Positions 1 to 7,560 of a DNA stretch of 26,856 bases are shown one piece after another. The stretch is taken from assembly GCA_035253645.1 (NCBI GenBank), contig DATFBW010000277.1, positions 1-26,856 on the forward strand, in the 5' to 3' direction. The notes below the pieces were generated by a model. That model did not search any database. It had not been told where the DNA came from and worked only from the letters and a program-made list of their open reading frames with translations. Positions within the stretch are counted from its first letter, which is position 1, and the number at the start of each line of letters is the position of its first letter. The stretch comes from DASYRX01 sp035253645. Its GTDB lineage: Bacteria > Gemmatimonadota > Gemmatimonadetes > Gemmatimonadales > Gemmatimonadaceae. Both the position numbers and the translations under genes were made by a program.

Positions 1-3000
1 CGATACGCGGCGGGATCATAGACGAGCAGAGCGTTGCCTTGCGCCTGCACGGGGAAGTACCCATACACGGCCCGCGGCTGCAGCCAGTCGCTGCCTAACG
101 CCTCTGCCTTGAGGCGCGCGAGCGTCGGCTCGAACATGTCCCGCACCATTGCGTCATACGCCGGCCCCGATCCGCGCCCGCCCCACTGCAGCCGATACAG
201 CTCGTCGAGGTCCAGGAGATCGAGCACCTCGCCTAACGGGATGTCGCGAAGCACGCGCGTCCCGAGGAATGGCGGTGTGGGAACCTTGTTGTCAGCGGCC
301 ACACTGCTGCGATCCCCCGCCGCATCGCCGGACCGCTGATCTTTGCCGACCTTGGTATGCAGGAAGACGTCGCCGCGCGCGTCATCCAGCGTGCGCTCGA
401 CAAATCGCAGGCGACGCTCCCTGTCCTGCAGTGTATCCATCGTCTCGAGACCTTCGAACGCGTCCTTGCAGTAGAACACGCCTGCGTCATACGGCCGCTC
501 CCCGTCGACGAACAGCGCGCGGCGTCCAAAGCGCCGATTGATCGCAGCTCCGCCGATGAGCACCGGGACCTTCAAGCCGCGCTTATCGAGCTCCTGCACG
601 CACAGCGGCATCTGCTTCGACGTCGAGACAAGAAGCGCCGACAGGCCGATCGCGTCGGCGCTCACCTCGATCGCCTTGTCGATGATCGTATTCACCGGCA
701 CCTGTTTGCCCAGGTCGAACACCGTGTAGCCATTATTCGAAAGGATCGTGTTCACGAGCGACTTGCCGATGTCGTGCACGTCCCCGTAAACCGTCGCGAG
801 CACGACCTTTCCTTTGGTGTAGCCTTCCGTGCGCTCGAGAAATTGTTCGAGGTGCCTAACGGCCTTCTTCATCACCTCGGCCGACTGCAGGACGAAGGGG
901 AGGATCAGCTCCCCCGCTCCGAACTTGTCGCCAACTTCTTTCATGGCCGGGAGCAGGACTTCGTTGAGCACGCGCACCGGCGCCTCGCGTACTCCGGCGA
1001 CATCGAGCGCCGCTTCGACCCCCTCTTTCTTTCGGTGCACGATCATCCAGTGCACCTTTTGATCCGGCGTTAGGTTCGCGGTCGGATCAACTTTTTCCGC
1101 TCCGGCCTCCGAGCTCCGAGTACCGACCTCGAATTGCTCAATGAAGCGTTGGAGGGCGTCGGGGCGGCGGTTGAATACGAGATCGTCCGCCAGCTCCCTC
1201 TCTTGCGCAGAGATCTCGGCGTACGGAGTGACGTGCGCAGGATTTACGATGGCCGCATCGAGACCCGCCTGGACGCAGTGATGCAAGAAGACGGAGTTCA
1301 GCACCGCGCGCGCTTCAGGAGCCAGACCAAAGCTGACATTCGATACGCCGAGGATCGCGAGGACGCCCGGTAGCTCCTGCTTGATCAGGCGGATGCCCTC
1401 GATCGTCTCCTTCGCCGAGTCGATCCACTCTGTATCGCCGGTGGCGAGCGTGAAGGTCAGCGCGTCGAAGATGAGGTCCGACGGCGCCAGCCCATACTCT
1501 CCGACAACGATGTCATGGATAGCTCGCGCGACTTCCAGCTTACGCTCGCGCGTCTTGGCCATTCCGATCTCGTCGATCGTGAGGGCCACCACTGCCGCTC
1601 CGTGCTTCTTGCATAACGGGACCACGGCGTCGATGCGCTTGCGCCCGTTCTCCATGTTGATGGAGTTCACGATGGCGCGGCCGGGGATGTGCTCCAACGC
1701 CTTCTCGATCACGTGCGCTTCCGTCGAATCCACCACAAGTGGCGATTCCACGGACATCGACAGGAGCTTGACGATTTTCGCCATTTGCTCGGCTTCGTCG
1801 GCGCGCTCGGTGAGCGCCACACAGACGTCGAGGACGTGGGCGCCGGATTCCGCCTGCTCGCGCGCCACTTCCAGGATCCCTTCATAATCGTCGGCCAGGA
1901 GCAGGCGTTTGACCTTGCGCGAGCCCTGCGAGTTAACGCGCTCGCCGACGAGAAGCGGGGGGGGATCCTGGTGCAGCGTGATCGCGCGCATCGCGGATGA
2001 AACGCGCGGCACGCGCTCGTTATGCGCCTCACTCCCGTTGGCTCGCGGCTTGTGAGCCGCTGGCTCGGCACGGACGCTGGCGACGATCGCCGTCAGGTGC
2101 TCGGGTGTGGTGCCGCAGCAGCCACCGACGATCCGGACTCCGAAGTCGCGCACGAACTCGGCGAGCGCTTGAGCCATCGGAGCAGGCTCCAATGGATACA
2201 CCGCTTCGCCGACGCCGGTGTTGATGGGAAGACCCGCGTTAGGTATCACAGAAAGCGGCAGCGTCGCATGCTGTGCCAGATACCGCACCGGATCCCGCAT
2301 GTGCTCCGGCCCGGTAGAACAATTGAGGCCGATTACGTCCACACCCAATGACTCGAGGGTCGTCATGGCGCTGGCGACGTCCGTCCCCAACAGCATGCGG
2401 CCGCTCGTGTCCAGCGTGACCTGCGCCTGAATCGGAATTCGGCGTCCGAGCTCGGTGAACAGACGCTCGAAGCCGGCGATTGCAGCCTTTACTTCGAGGA
2501 TGTCCTGAGAGGTCTCGACGAGAAGAACGTCGACGCCGCCTTCCACGAGCCCACGAGCCTGTCGATAGAAATTTTCGCTCAGCTCCGCGAACGTGATCGC
2601 GGAGAGCGTGGGATCGGCACTCGACGGGAGCATGCCTGTGGGTCCGATCGACCCGGCAACGAAGCGCGGCTGCTCAGGGGTCGAGTACTTGTCGCACGCC
2701 TCACGCGCGAGTCTCGCGGCGCCGACGTTGATGTCATCGACCTTGTCCAGGAGCCCCCACTCTTCGAGACGGCGGGGCGTGGACTGGAAGGTGCACGTCT
2801 CCACGACATCGCAACCCACGGCCAGAAAGGACTCGTGGATGGAGCGGATGACATCGGGCCGCGTGAGGACGAGGTGGTCGTTACACCCTTCGAGCTCTTT
2901 GCCGCCGAAGTCGTCGCTCGTTAGGCCGTGCCGCTGGATCGTCGTCCCCATCGCGCCGTCATATACCAGCACGCGCTCGTAGAGCGCCTGCAGGTAGGGC

Positions 3001-3005
3001 GACAT
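1..3005 (-). CDS. metH: Cobalamin-dependent methionine synthase (5-methyltetrahydrofolate:homocysteine methyltransferase), C-terminus cut by window edge
   Basis: Transfers the methyl group of methyltetrahydrofolate to homocysteine through methylcobalamin, making methionine in the cytoplasm. About 1001 codons are visible. The homocysteine domain (about 1-310) starts MSPYLQALYERVLVYDGAMG and has the zinc cysteines in NCSTGPEH (about 228) and GGCCGTTPEH (about 296). The pterin-binding domain begins near 345 with LLVGERVNSQGS. The cobalamin domain has the DVHDIGKSL signature near 745 (the His that ligates cobalt). The start of the activation domain shows RAVYGYFPV near 980. E. coli MetH has about 1227 residues, so roughly the last 200 lie outside the window. 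The ATG at 3005 gives a standard N-terminus; I see no strong Shine-Dalgarno. A SAM-II-like riboswitch and terminator lie directly upstream, as expected for a methionine-pathway gene. The reading frame is open throughout what is visible. Confidence 0.97.
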   Translation of the reverse strand, partial: MSPYLQALYERVLVYDGAMGTTIQRHGLTSDDFGGKELEGCNDHLVLTRPDVIRSIHESFLAVGCDVVETCTFQSTPRRLEEWGLLDKVDDINVGAARLAREACDKYSTPEQPRFVAGSIGPTGMLPSSADPTLSAITFAELSENFYRQARGLVEGGVDVLLVETSQDILEVKAAIAGFERLFTELGRRIPIQAQVTLDTSGRMLLGTDVASAMTTLESLGVDVIGLNCSTGPEHMRDPVRYLAQHATLPLSVIPNAGLPINTGVGEAVYPLEPAPMAQALAEFVRDFGVRIVGGCCGTTPEHLTAIVASVRAEPAAHKPRANGSEAHNERVPRVSSAMRAITLHQDPPPLLVGERVNSQGSRKVKRLLLADDYEGILEVAREQAESGAHVLDVCVALTERADEAEQMAKIVKLLSMSVESPLVVDSTEAHVIEKALEHIPGRAIVNSINMENGRKRIDAVVPLCKKHGAAVVALTIDEIGMAKTRERKLEVARAIHDIVVGEYGLAPSDLIFDALTFTLATGDTEWIDSAKETIEGIRLIKQELPGVLAILGVSNVSFGLAPEARAVLNSVFLHHCVQAGLDAAIVNPAHVTPYAEISAQERELADDLVFNRRPDALQRFIEQFEVGTRSSEAGAEKVDPTANLTPDQKVHWMIVHRKKEGVEAALDVAGVREAPVRVLNEVLLPAMKEVGDKFGAGELILPFVLQSAEVMKKAVRHLEQFLERTEGYTKGKVVLATVYGDVHDIGKSLVNTILSNNGYTVFDLGKQVPVNTIIDKAIEVSADAIGLSALLVSTSKQMPLCVQELDKRGLKVPVLIGGAAINRRFGRRALFVDGERPYDAGVFYCKDAFEGLETMDTLQDRERRLRFVERTLDDARGDVFLHTKVGKDQRSGDAAGDRSSVAADNKVPTPPFLGTRVLRDIPLGEVLDLLDLDELYRLQWGGRGSGPAYDAMVRDMFEPTLARLKAEALGSDWLQPRAVYGYFPVQAQGNALLVYDPAAY

Positions 3006-3042
3006 CGGGGCTGATTGGGACGGGTTCTCGTTGGGCACGGAT

Positions 3043-3078
3043 AAAAAAAAAGGCCGGGTTGCCAAAGCACCCCAGGCC
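3043..3078 (-). terminator. Intrinsic terminator in the metH leader, downstream of the SAM-II-like aptamer
   Basis: Read on the minus strand, a GC-rich hairpin pairs GGCC (3078-3075) with GGCC (3055-3052) and GGG (3073-3071) with CCC (3058-3056), with one bulged T. Nine uninterrupted T follow (3051-3043). It lies between the aptamer and the metH ATG, so it is placed to act as a conditional attenuator. Its 5' arm directly abuts the last aptamer pairing (3081-3079), so the two structures may stack or compete. Which state terminates is inference. Confidence 0.8.
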
Positions 3079-3130
3079 GGCGCTTTAGCGGAATGTTTAA
3101 CGTGGCCGCAAGTTGCCTTAAATCGCCACG
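3079..3130 (-). ncRNA. SAM-II-type (SAM-alpha) S-adenosylmethionine riboswitch aptamer
   Basis: On the minus strand the leader has the layout of the SAM-II pseudoknot. P1 is a perfect 6-bp helix, CGTGGC (3130-3125) with GCCACG (3106-3101). Its loop begins GATTTAAGGC and contains TTGC. After P1 comes a TTAAAC segment, then GCTAAAG, matching the family pattern GATTTAA...TTGC...GATAAA...GCTAAA as I remember it. The pseudoknot helix, CC with GG in the alphaproteobacterial examples I recall, appears here as GGC (loop) with GCC (3081-3079), which reads as a compensating change. SAM binding would repress metH, by termination here because a terminator follows. The family is best known from Alphaproteobacteria. 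A covariance-model search (Rfam SAM_alpha, or the related SAM-V) would settle it. Confidence 0.78.
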
Positions 3131-3150
3131 AAGCCTGGACCGGCTAACGC

Positions 3151-3179
3151 ATCTTAGCCAGGCCACCAATTACGCACAA
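3151..3179 (-). promoter_or_regulatory. Candidate sigma-70-like promoter for the metH leader
   Basis: On the minus strand, TTGTGC (3179-3174) is followed by exactly 17 nt and then TAAGAT (3156-3151). The -10 is reasonable and the -35 is weak (3 of 6). The predicted start near 3144 falls just upstream of riboswitch P1, which is what makes this placement convincing. Confidence 0.4.
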
Positions 3180-3187
3180 CCCGGACC

Positions 3188-3204
3188 AGGGCCTCGGGGG
3201 CCCT
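3188..3204. repeat. Short GC-rich inverted repeat beside the large palindromic element
   Basis: AGGGCC (3188-3193) and GGCCCT (3199-3204) flank a 5-nt loop TCGGG. It has no T-run. It sits immediately left of the 111-bp element and upstream of the candidate metH promoter. It could be a relic flank of that element or part of a terminator for the yggT-yggU operon read on the minus strand. No function can be assigned. Confidence 0.45.
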
Positions 3205-3205
3205 C

Positions 3206-3316
3206 GGGGTCGGATCTTGAAATACGACACCTAAACATTGCGGGCTTCATACTTCCGCTCGCGTGCGAAAGTATGACGTCTCGCGCTTTAGGTGTCGTAT
3301 TTCAAGATCCGACCCC
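3206..3316. repeat. 111-bp palindromic element with perfect 30-bp inverted arms (REP/REPIN- or MITE-like candidate)
   Basis: The left arm 3206-3235 (starts GGGGTCGGATCTTG, ends CACCTAAA) is the exact reverse complement of the right arm 3287-3316. The 51-nt centre holds a second inverted pair, CATACTTCCGC (3248-3258) against GCGAAAGTATG with one mismatch, so the whole element can fold into one long interrupted hairpin. It lies between the stop of the receiver-like gene and the metH leader, and the right arm ends 2 nt before that stop codon. Perfect arms of this length imply recent origin or active maintenance. From memory, arms resembling GGGGTC-GATCTTGAAATACGAC occur near IS200-like/REP-associated tyrosine transposases; I could not check this. 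No transposase is present here. A strong transcriptional terminator is the alternative. Confidence 0.85.
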
Positions 3317-3317
3317 G

Positions 3318-3728
3318 TCACGCGTCAGTTGGAGCGTCTCTTTCGCCACCTGGCGGCGGCATGTCGTGCCGGTCCGTCGTGCGCATCCGTGAGAGCGTCG
3401 CACGAATCAGCGCCACGAGTCGCTGCCGTTCTAATGGAAGCTCCACCTCGGCCAATAGGAGGCGCGCAAGCGACGGGGACAGCGTAGCGCGCGTGGCGCC
3501 TTCCAAATAAGTGCGGAAAAGTACCAGAACTCCGCCCGGACGCAGCGGCACTGGCGCCGAGCCTTCTAGCAGCGCGCGCTGCACGACTGCCACATCAAAG
3601 CCGTGTGCCGGCGCAACATCTCCGGCCTCTTCGAGCGATTTAACCACCTTGATCGGATGCCCCAATGTCGCCAAGGCCTGGGAGATTCCCTCGATCAACG
3701 CGCCGTCGCGGCCGACGATCAGGATCAT
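3318..3728 (-). CDS. Small degenerate receiver-like (pseudo-receiver) protein, 136 aa
   Basis: The N-terminus, MILIVGRDGALIEGISQALATLGH followed by FDVAVVQRALLEG, has the alternating strand/helix pattern of a response-regulator receiver domain. The phospho-acceptor Asp expected after strand 3 is not evident (Gln/Arg lie there), and the usual acidic pair near the N-terminus is also missing. The last strand and helix resemble ELPLERQRLVALIRATL. No output domain follows; the C-terminal 25 residues are polar and probably disordered. If it is a receiver fold, it is unlikely to be phosphorylated and may act by protein contact. Its ATG overlaps the stop of yggU by 4 nt (ATGA), implying translational coupling. 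The receiver assignment is tentative; that the gene is real is more secure because of the coupling. Confidence 0.65.
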   Translation of the reverse strand: MILIVGRDGALIEGISQALATLGHPIKVVKSLEEAGDVAPAHGFDVAVVQRALLEGSAPVPLRPGGVLVLFRTYLEGATRATLSPSLARLLLAEVELPLERQRLVALIRATLSRMRTTDRHDMPPPGGERDAPTDA

Positions 3729-3976
3729 GCGTTGTCGCTCGTCAGGCGGCTGACGTGAGCCGGCGTGACTCCATCGACGTCGACGACTTTGTGTCGCGCG
3801 GTCGCGCCCGCGACGACACGGATCGCGCGCCGGGAAACACCTAACGAGCTCGCCAGCAATTTCACCAGGGCGTCATTCGCCGCGCCGTCGACGGGAGGCG
3901 CCTGCAGGCGGACGTAGAGCGCGCCATTGCGAATGCCGCGCACTTCGGTGCTCGCCGCGCGGGGCTGGACATGCAC
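3725..3976 (-). CDS. yggU: YggU/DUF167 family protein
   Basis: A protein of 83 residues if the GTG at 3976 is the start. The family hallmarks are clear: VQPRAASTEVRG at the start, LYVRLQAPPVDGAANDALVKLLA in the middle, and VSRRAIRVVAGATARHKVVDVDG near the end. DUF167 proteins are small alpha/beta proteins of unknown biochemical role, usually about 95-100 aa. No ATG exists upstream in this frame before the end of yggT, so the GTG is the best standard start, though the protein may begin slightly earlier. It sits 55 bp after yggT, a pairing common in bacteria (yggS-proC-yggT-yggU), and overlaps the next gene by 4 nt. Confidence 0.88.
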   Translation of the reverse strand: MHVQPRAASTEVRGIRNGALYVRLQAPPVDGAANDALVKLLASSLGVSRRAIRVVAGATARHKVVDVDGVTPAHVSRLTSDNA

Positions 3977-4031
3977 CGAAAAACGTACGCCGTGATCGCG
4001 TCTCGTTAGGGCGAGTGTGCTCAGACGAGCC

Positions 4032-4628
4032 TCACGAGCGCATCAACCCCACGAGCGCGCCACCTATCAATTGAATTACAAAAAAGGCTACAATCGGCGT
4101 GATATCGATCATACCCAGCGGTGGAACGATCCTCCGAAGCGGCGCCAAGAACCATTCTGTCAGCGTGAAGGACCAACGAATCCAGCGCGCGTACGGCGAA
4201 ATTCGTACCCACGACGACACGACCCGTATGATCAGCGCGAGTTGTAGTAGACCGATCGCCCAGCGAACCAAAAGGACGAAGATGCCGCGTGCTCCTTCGT
4301 CAGCCGACGCGGCGACCGCAAAAATCTGCGCGCGGATAAAGCCCAGCAGACTCAGCACTACGATCCCAGCGAGCACAACCGTGACGAGCGCATACAAGGG
4401 CGCGTTGGTTGGCAATGCCCCCGCGCGCACCACGCGTTTCTCGAGAGGCGCTAGCAAAGGATCAATGTTTCGCCTGACGAATCGTCCCATCGAACCCATC
4501 GGGTTCACTCGGCGCGTCCGCACCATCCAGTCCATAATGCACAGGACGCCAAAGAAGATCGCGACGACCAGGAACGCGATCCGCAGCACCGCATACATTG
4601 TGTCGAAGAAGCCGAGCAGCGTCGTCAC
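4032..4628 (-). CDS. yggT: YggT family integral membrane protein
   Basis: 198 aa with several hydrophobic segments: about 10-32 (MYAVLRIAFLVVAIFFGVLCIMDW), 75-100 (LYALVTVVLAGIVVLSLLGFI), 118-140, and a C-terminal one at about 172-195. The YggT signature is in the second half: IIRVVSSWVRISPYARW, then LTEWFLAPLRRIVPPLGMIDITPIVAFFVIQLI. YggT proteins are inner-membrane proteins linked to osmotic stress tolerance and cell-division-associated clusters; the mechanism is not known. The start is the GTG at 4628. The N-terminal half is longer than a single YggT repeat and may be a second, diverged repeat. It heads the minus-strand group yggT-yggU-receiver-like protein and is divergent from the GT-C gene. 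Confidence 0.88.
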   Translation of the reverse strand: MTTLLGFFDTMYAVLRIAFLVVAIFFGVLCIMDWMVRTRRVNPMGSMGRFVRRNIDPLLAPLEKRVVRAGALPTNAPLYALVTVVLAGIVVLSLLGFIRAQIFAVAASADEGARGIFVLLVRWAIGLLQLALIIRVVSSWVRISPYARWIRWSFTLTEWFLAPLRRIVPPLGMIDITPIVAFFVIQLIGGALVGLMRS

Positions 4629-4645
4629 GACGGGGGGAAAAGCTG

Positions 4646-4664
4646 TGCAGTCGCGTGCACTGCA
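4646..4664. promoter_or_regulatory. Inverted repeat in the divergent yggT / GT-C intergenic region
   Basis: TGCAGT (4646-4651) and ACTGCA (4659-4664) flank the 7-nt centre CGCGTGC. It lies 18 bp upstream of the yggT start and 37 bp upstream of the divergent GT-C start, a reasonable place for an operator. Six-bp arms are short enough to occur by chance. Confidence 0.3.
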
Positions 4665-4700
4665 TCAAGTCTGAGACGTAATTGCTGACACCGACTGCTG

Positions 4701-6251
4701 ATGAACGAACGCCGTCATTCACAACTGCTCATCGCGATTGCGTGTCTGGTGAGCGCTGTGGCCGTTCTCCTCGCGACGGCGCGCGGCATCGGTCTATCGC
4801 CCGATTCACTGCAGTACCTCGCGGCCAGCGAAAACGCGGCCGCCGGCAACGGGCTCATGACATTCGGCTGGGAGGGCGAGCCCACGCCTTTGCGCCATTT
4901 CCCACCAGGTTATCCAGTCCTCCTCGCACCGGCGTACCAGCTGCACGTTAGTCCGCACGCGTTCGCGCGCTGGTCCAATGTCGCGCTGTTCGTCCTAACG
5001 ATCCTGCTCGCCGCTGCCATTACGCGGCGGATCGCGCCGCAGTCAACGTGGGCACCAGCCGTCGTGGCAGTCGCGAGCGCATTCGCACACGACCTTGTCG
5101 TGGTCCACAGCATGGCGTGGAGCGAGCCCCTCTACCTAACGCTGAGCCTCGCTGGGGTCTTGGCGCTTGGTACCGGAATCGATCGTCGCCGCATTGGGCT
5201 ACTCGTACTCGCTGCGATCGCCGCGGCGTGCGCGGCGCTCGTTCGCTTCGTGGGTATTGCGAATATTGCAGCCCTTGGACTTGCGATCTTGCTCTGGTGG
5301 CCAGGTTCGCCGTGGAGGCGCGTGAGCACGGCGTTCGCATTGGGGCTGATTGCTGCGCTACCGCTCGGTCTATTGCTCCTTGCCGGCTCGGGGGAAGGAG
5401 TCGCGAATCGACAGTTAGGCTGGTATCCGCTCGATCCGATAGACCTTCGGTTTGCCCTCGCCGTCGCCGCCAAGTGGGTCACGCCGTCCAACGAAACGAG
5501 TATCGGAACCGCGGTGTGGGCGCTGCTGCTGTTCGCGTTCGTCGCTCTCGTGTTAGTGCGGGCATTGGCTCGCGAAACTGTGAGACCGGCGCACACAGTG
5601 CTTGCACGCGTCCTTGTGCTATATGGGGCGTCATACGTCATGGTATTCGTGCTCGCGATGTCGGTCATAGACGCGCAGACCGTGTTCGAGCCGCGGCATA
5701 TGACCCCCGTGTTTCTAACGGTGCTGATCCTGGGGATCAGTTGGTTGGCTCACCAGTCGCTGGAAGAACCGCTCGTTAGGTTCGCGGTAGGGGCGACGGT
5801 GGCGTATCTGCTCGCCGTCAACGTGATGCGGCTGCTTCCATGGCTCCGTGAGGTGAGCGCCAACGGTTTGGCGCTGCGTCGCATCGAGCAAGATGCTGTC
5901 GCGCTGCTGAATGCTTCGCGACGTCTGCCCGGCGCGGCGCAGCTCTATTCGAACGATCCGTACTTCATGCGGGTGCACACGCCGCGAGTTGTCGCCGGTC
6001 TGCCGCGTGAGCGCGACCCGAACTCATTGCTTCCGAATCCACGATTTCGCAAACAAGTCCAGGCGATCTGTGAAAGCGCGGCGGCACGTCCGACCTATCT
6101 CATTCTGTTCGACGATCCGATGAGCTCAGACCCAACGGCGCGCGGCGACATCGCGACCCAATCCGGGGAGGTCGCGTTTCTGCCCGGTGGTACGATGGTG
6201 CGCGTGCGCCCGCATTGCGCGAGCACGGCACTCCGCGCAAACGGCCCTTAG
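4701..6251 (+). CDS. GT-C fold membrane glycosyltransferase (GT39/ArnT-like), first of two
   Basis: 516 aa with about ten or more transmembrane segments. After the first (about 9-27) the first extracytoplasmic loop carries GLSPDSLQYLAASENAAAGNG and then PLRHFPPGYPVLLAP. This acidic first loop followed by a PPGYP element is typical of GT-C enzymes that use polyprenyl-phosphate-linked sugars on the outer face of the inner membrane. The C-terminal 120 residues are soluble (FRKQVQAICESAAARPTYLILFDDP). The ATG at 4701 gives a normal membrane start. Its stop overlaps that of the convergent VanZ gene by 4 nt. The closest match in this window is the GT-C gene at 7561. It probably adds a sugar to, or assembles, the surface glycan of this locus; donor and acceptor cannot be read from sequence. 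Confidence 0.82.
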   Translation: MNERRHSQLLIAIACLVSAVAVLLATARGIGLSPDSLQYLAASENAAAGNGLMTFGWEGEPTPLRHFPPGYPVLLAPAYQLHVSPHAFARWSNVALFVLTILLAAAITRRIAPQSTWAPAVVAVASAFAHDLVVVHSMAWSEPLYLTLSLAGVLALGTGIDRRRIGLLVLAAIAAACAALVRFVGIANIAALGLAILLWWPGSPWRRVSTAFALGLIAALPLGLLLLAGSGEGVANRQLGWYPLDPIDLRFALAVAAKWVTPSNETSIGTAVWALLLFAFVALVLVRALARETVRPAHTVLARVLVLYGASYVMVFVLAMSVIDAQTVFEPRHMTPVFLTVLILGISWLAHQSLEEPLVRFAVGATVAYLLAVNVMRLLPWLREVSANGLALRRIEQDAVALLNASRRLPGAAQLYSNDPYFMRVHTPRVVAGLPRERDPNSLLPNPRFRKQVQAICESAAARPTYLILFDDPMSSDPTARGDIATQSGEVAFLPGGTMVRVRPHCASTALRANGP

Positions 6252-7492
6252 TGACTCGTCTTCACGGTGCGTGGCGCAATGCCTAACCAGAATCCGGCCG
6301 TCACCCCGACTGCGATGCCCAGGTACAGCGGCCACCACAGTAGCGCTTGTTGAAAAGCAACGGCGATCGCCCCGTAGCATAGTGCCAGCCCGAATGCCGG
6401 AAGCAGCGCCGCCAGCCCCGCGTGGCCCCGTGCGCCTCCAAACGCTGCCGGCAAAAACAGACAGCCCAGCCAGACGACGTCACCGAGGATGCCTAACGGG
6501 CCCAGGCCACGATCCAGAGGGAGGAGGCTGGCCCACAAACGAGCGGCGCTCATGCGCTGCACAGAGCGCAGCTCACTCGCTGGCGTGATGGCATGCAGTT
6601 GCACGACGGTACGTTGCCTCACGACTTCTACTCGAACGTCGTCCTGCGCCCCGCCACCGAATGCTTTGTCGAGGGCGTGCATCGGCGAGCGAAGCCCCAC
6701 GCGGCGCGCGTTGGTCCGATAGCGCACTACAAGCGCGTCGCGCTGTCGGCCTAGCATGAAGAATTCGCGTGACGAAAGCGCGAGCCGCGCAATCAAAGCG
6801 GTTCGTGGCGGTCGCTCGCCGGGCATAACGGCGGCCGCAAAAGCAGATTGGCCTTTGAAGAACGTTGGAGGAAGGTCGCTGGGTTGGAGCACGCCGCCCG
6901 GCGTGAGCGCGCTTCCATCTAGTGAGAAATTCAATAGGCGGCCCGTGAATGGTGCATATGTTGGCCGTCGCGGCATCCATTGCACGTAATACGTCTCGTA
7001 AGGCACGTGCAGCTCGACTGCCCACGCCCCGAACAAGAGCACTGCGGCGCCTATAAGCACCCAGGACCAAGTCAAAAAACGCCATGCGGCAGGCGTACCT
7101 CGCCAGATTCTTGGCGTTAGCGTTACTGCTGCGGCGCCAGTAATACCTCCGGCGGTGTTCGCGAGGACATCAGCCAGTGATGGGGCCCGTCCCACGATCG
7201 CAACTAATTGCGTGATTTCGATAGCGAGAGATACAGCGGCAGAGATGACCGCGGCGTACAAAACGATCGAATGGCGCGAACTCTGCCAGCCAAGGAGCGC
7301 TCCAAACGGGATGAACAGCGCAACGTTGAGCAGAAGGTCCAGCGTGCCCAACTCTCCGCACGGGAAACAGGTCGCAAATCCGCGGGCCACCGGATCGTTC
7401 GTCGGGTACAACGTGGCCGCCGCGATTACGAAGAGGGCGGCAGTTATTGCCGCTCGGCGAAATCTCGACGCGTCTGTGCCTCGACTGCTCAG
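6248..7492 (-). CDS. VanZ-family membrane protein with inserted LamG-like domain
   Basis: The N-terminal VanZ domain contains NVALFIPFGALLGW, then SLAIEITQL and SLADVLANTAGG, the family signature. A non-membrane stretch of about 140 residues follows (from HVPYETYYVQWMP to VVQLHAITPASE) that resembles a LamG/concanavalin-like fold. Several more TM helices end the protein. The first standard start is TTG at 7411, but the frame is open upstream and encodes RFRRAAITAALFVIAAATLYPTNDP, a proper first TM helix that the TTG would cut. A CTG at 7492 has GAGGA 8 nt upstream and gives MSSRGTDASRFRRAAIT and 414 aa, so I chose it. There is no in-frame ATG or GTG in that stretch. VanZ domains occur in surface-glycan loci; their function is poorly known. 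Divergent from the next gene, convergent with the previous one. Confidence 0.8.
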   Translation of the reverse strand: MSSRGTDASRFRRAAITAALFVIAAATLYPTNDPVARGFATCFPCGELGTLDLLLNVALFIPFGALLGWQSSRHSIVLYAAVISAAVSLAIEITQLVAIVGRAPSLADVLANTAGGITGAAAVTLTPRIWRGTPAAWRFLTWSWVLIGAAVLLFGAWAVELHVPYETYYVQWMPRRPTYAPFTGRLLNFSLDGSALTPGGVLQPSDLPPTFFKGQSAFAAAVMPGERPPRTALIARLALSSREFFMLGRQRDALVVRYRTNARRVGLRSPMHALDKAFGGGAQDDVRVEVVRQRTVVQLHAITPASELRSVQRMSAARLWASLLPLDRGLGPLGILGDVVWLGCLFLPAAFGGARGHAGLAALLPAFGLALCYGAIAVAFQQALLWWPLYLGIAVGVTAGFWLGIAPRTVKTSH

Positions 7493-7560
7493 TGTGCCAT
7501 TCCTCGTACCTGCCCGAGACGCCCGGTGGTTTTCACGTTCCCAACAGCATAACGCGACGC

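Noticed and set aside
357..1073. Long open frame (238 codons) on the plus strand across metH
   Set aside because: It is antisense to an unambiguous metH coding sequence with conserved motifs. In GC-rich DNA such shadow frames are common, and its translation shows no recognisable domain.
7447..7560. Upstream extension of the second GT-C gene to TTG 7447
   Set aside because: The added 38 residues are polar, include three Cys without pattern and would overlap the leader of the divergent VanZ gene. The GTG at 7561 places the first TM helix normally.
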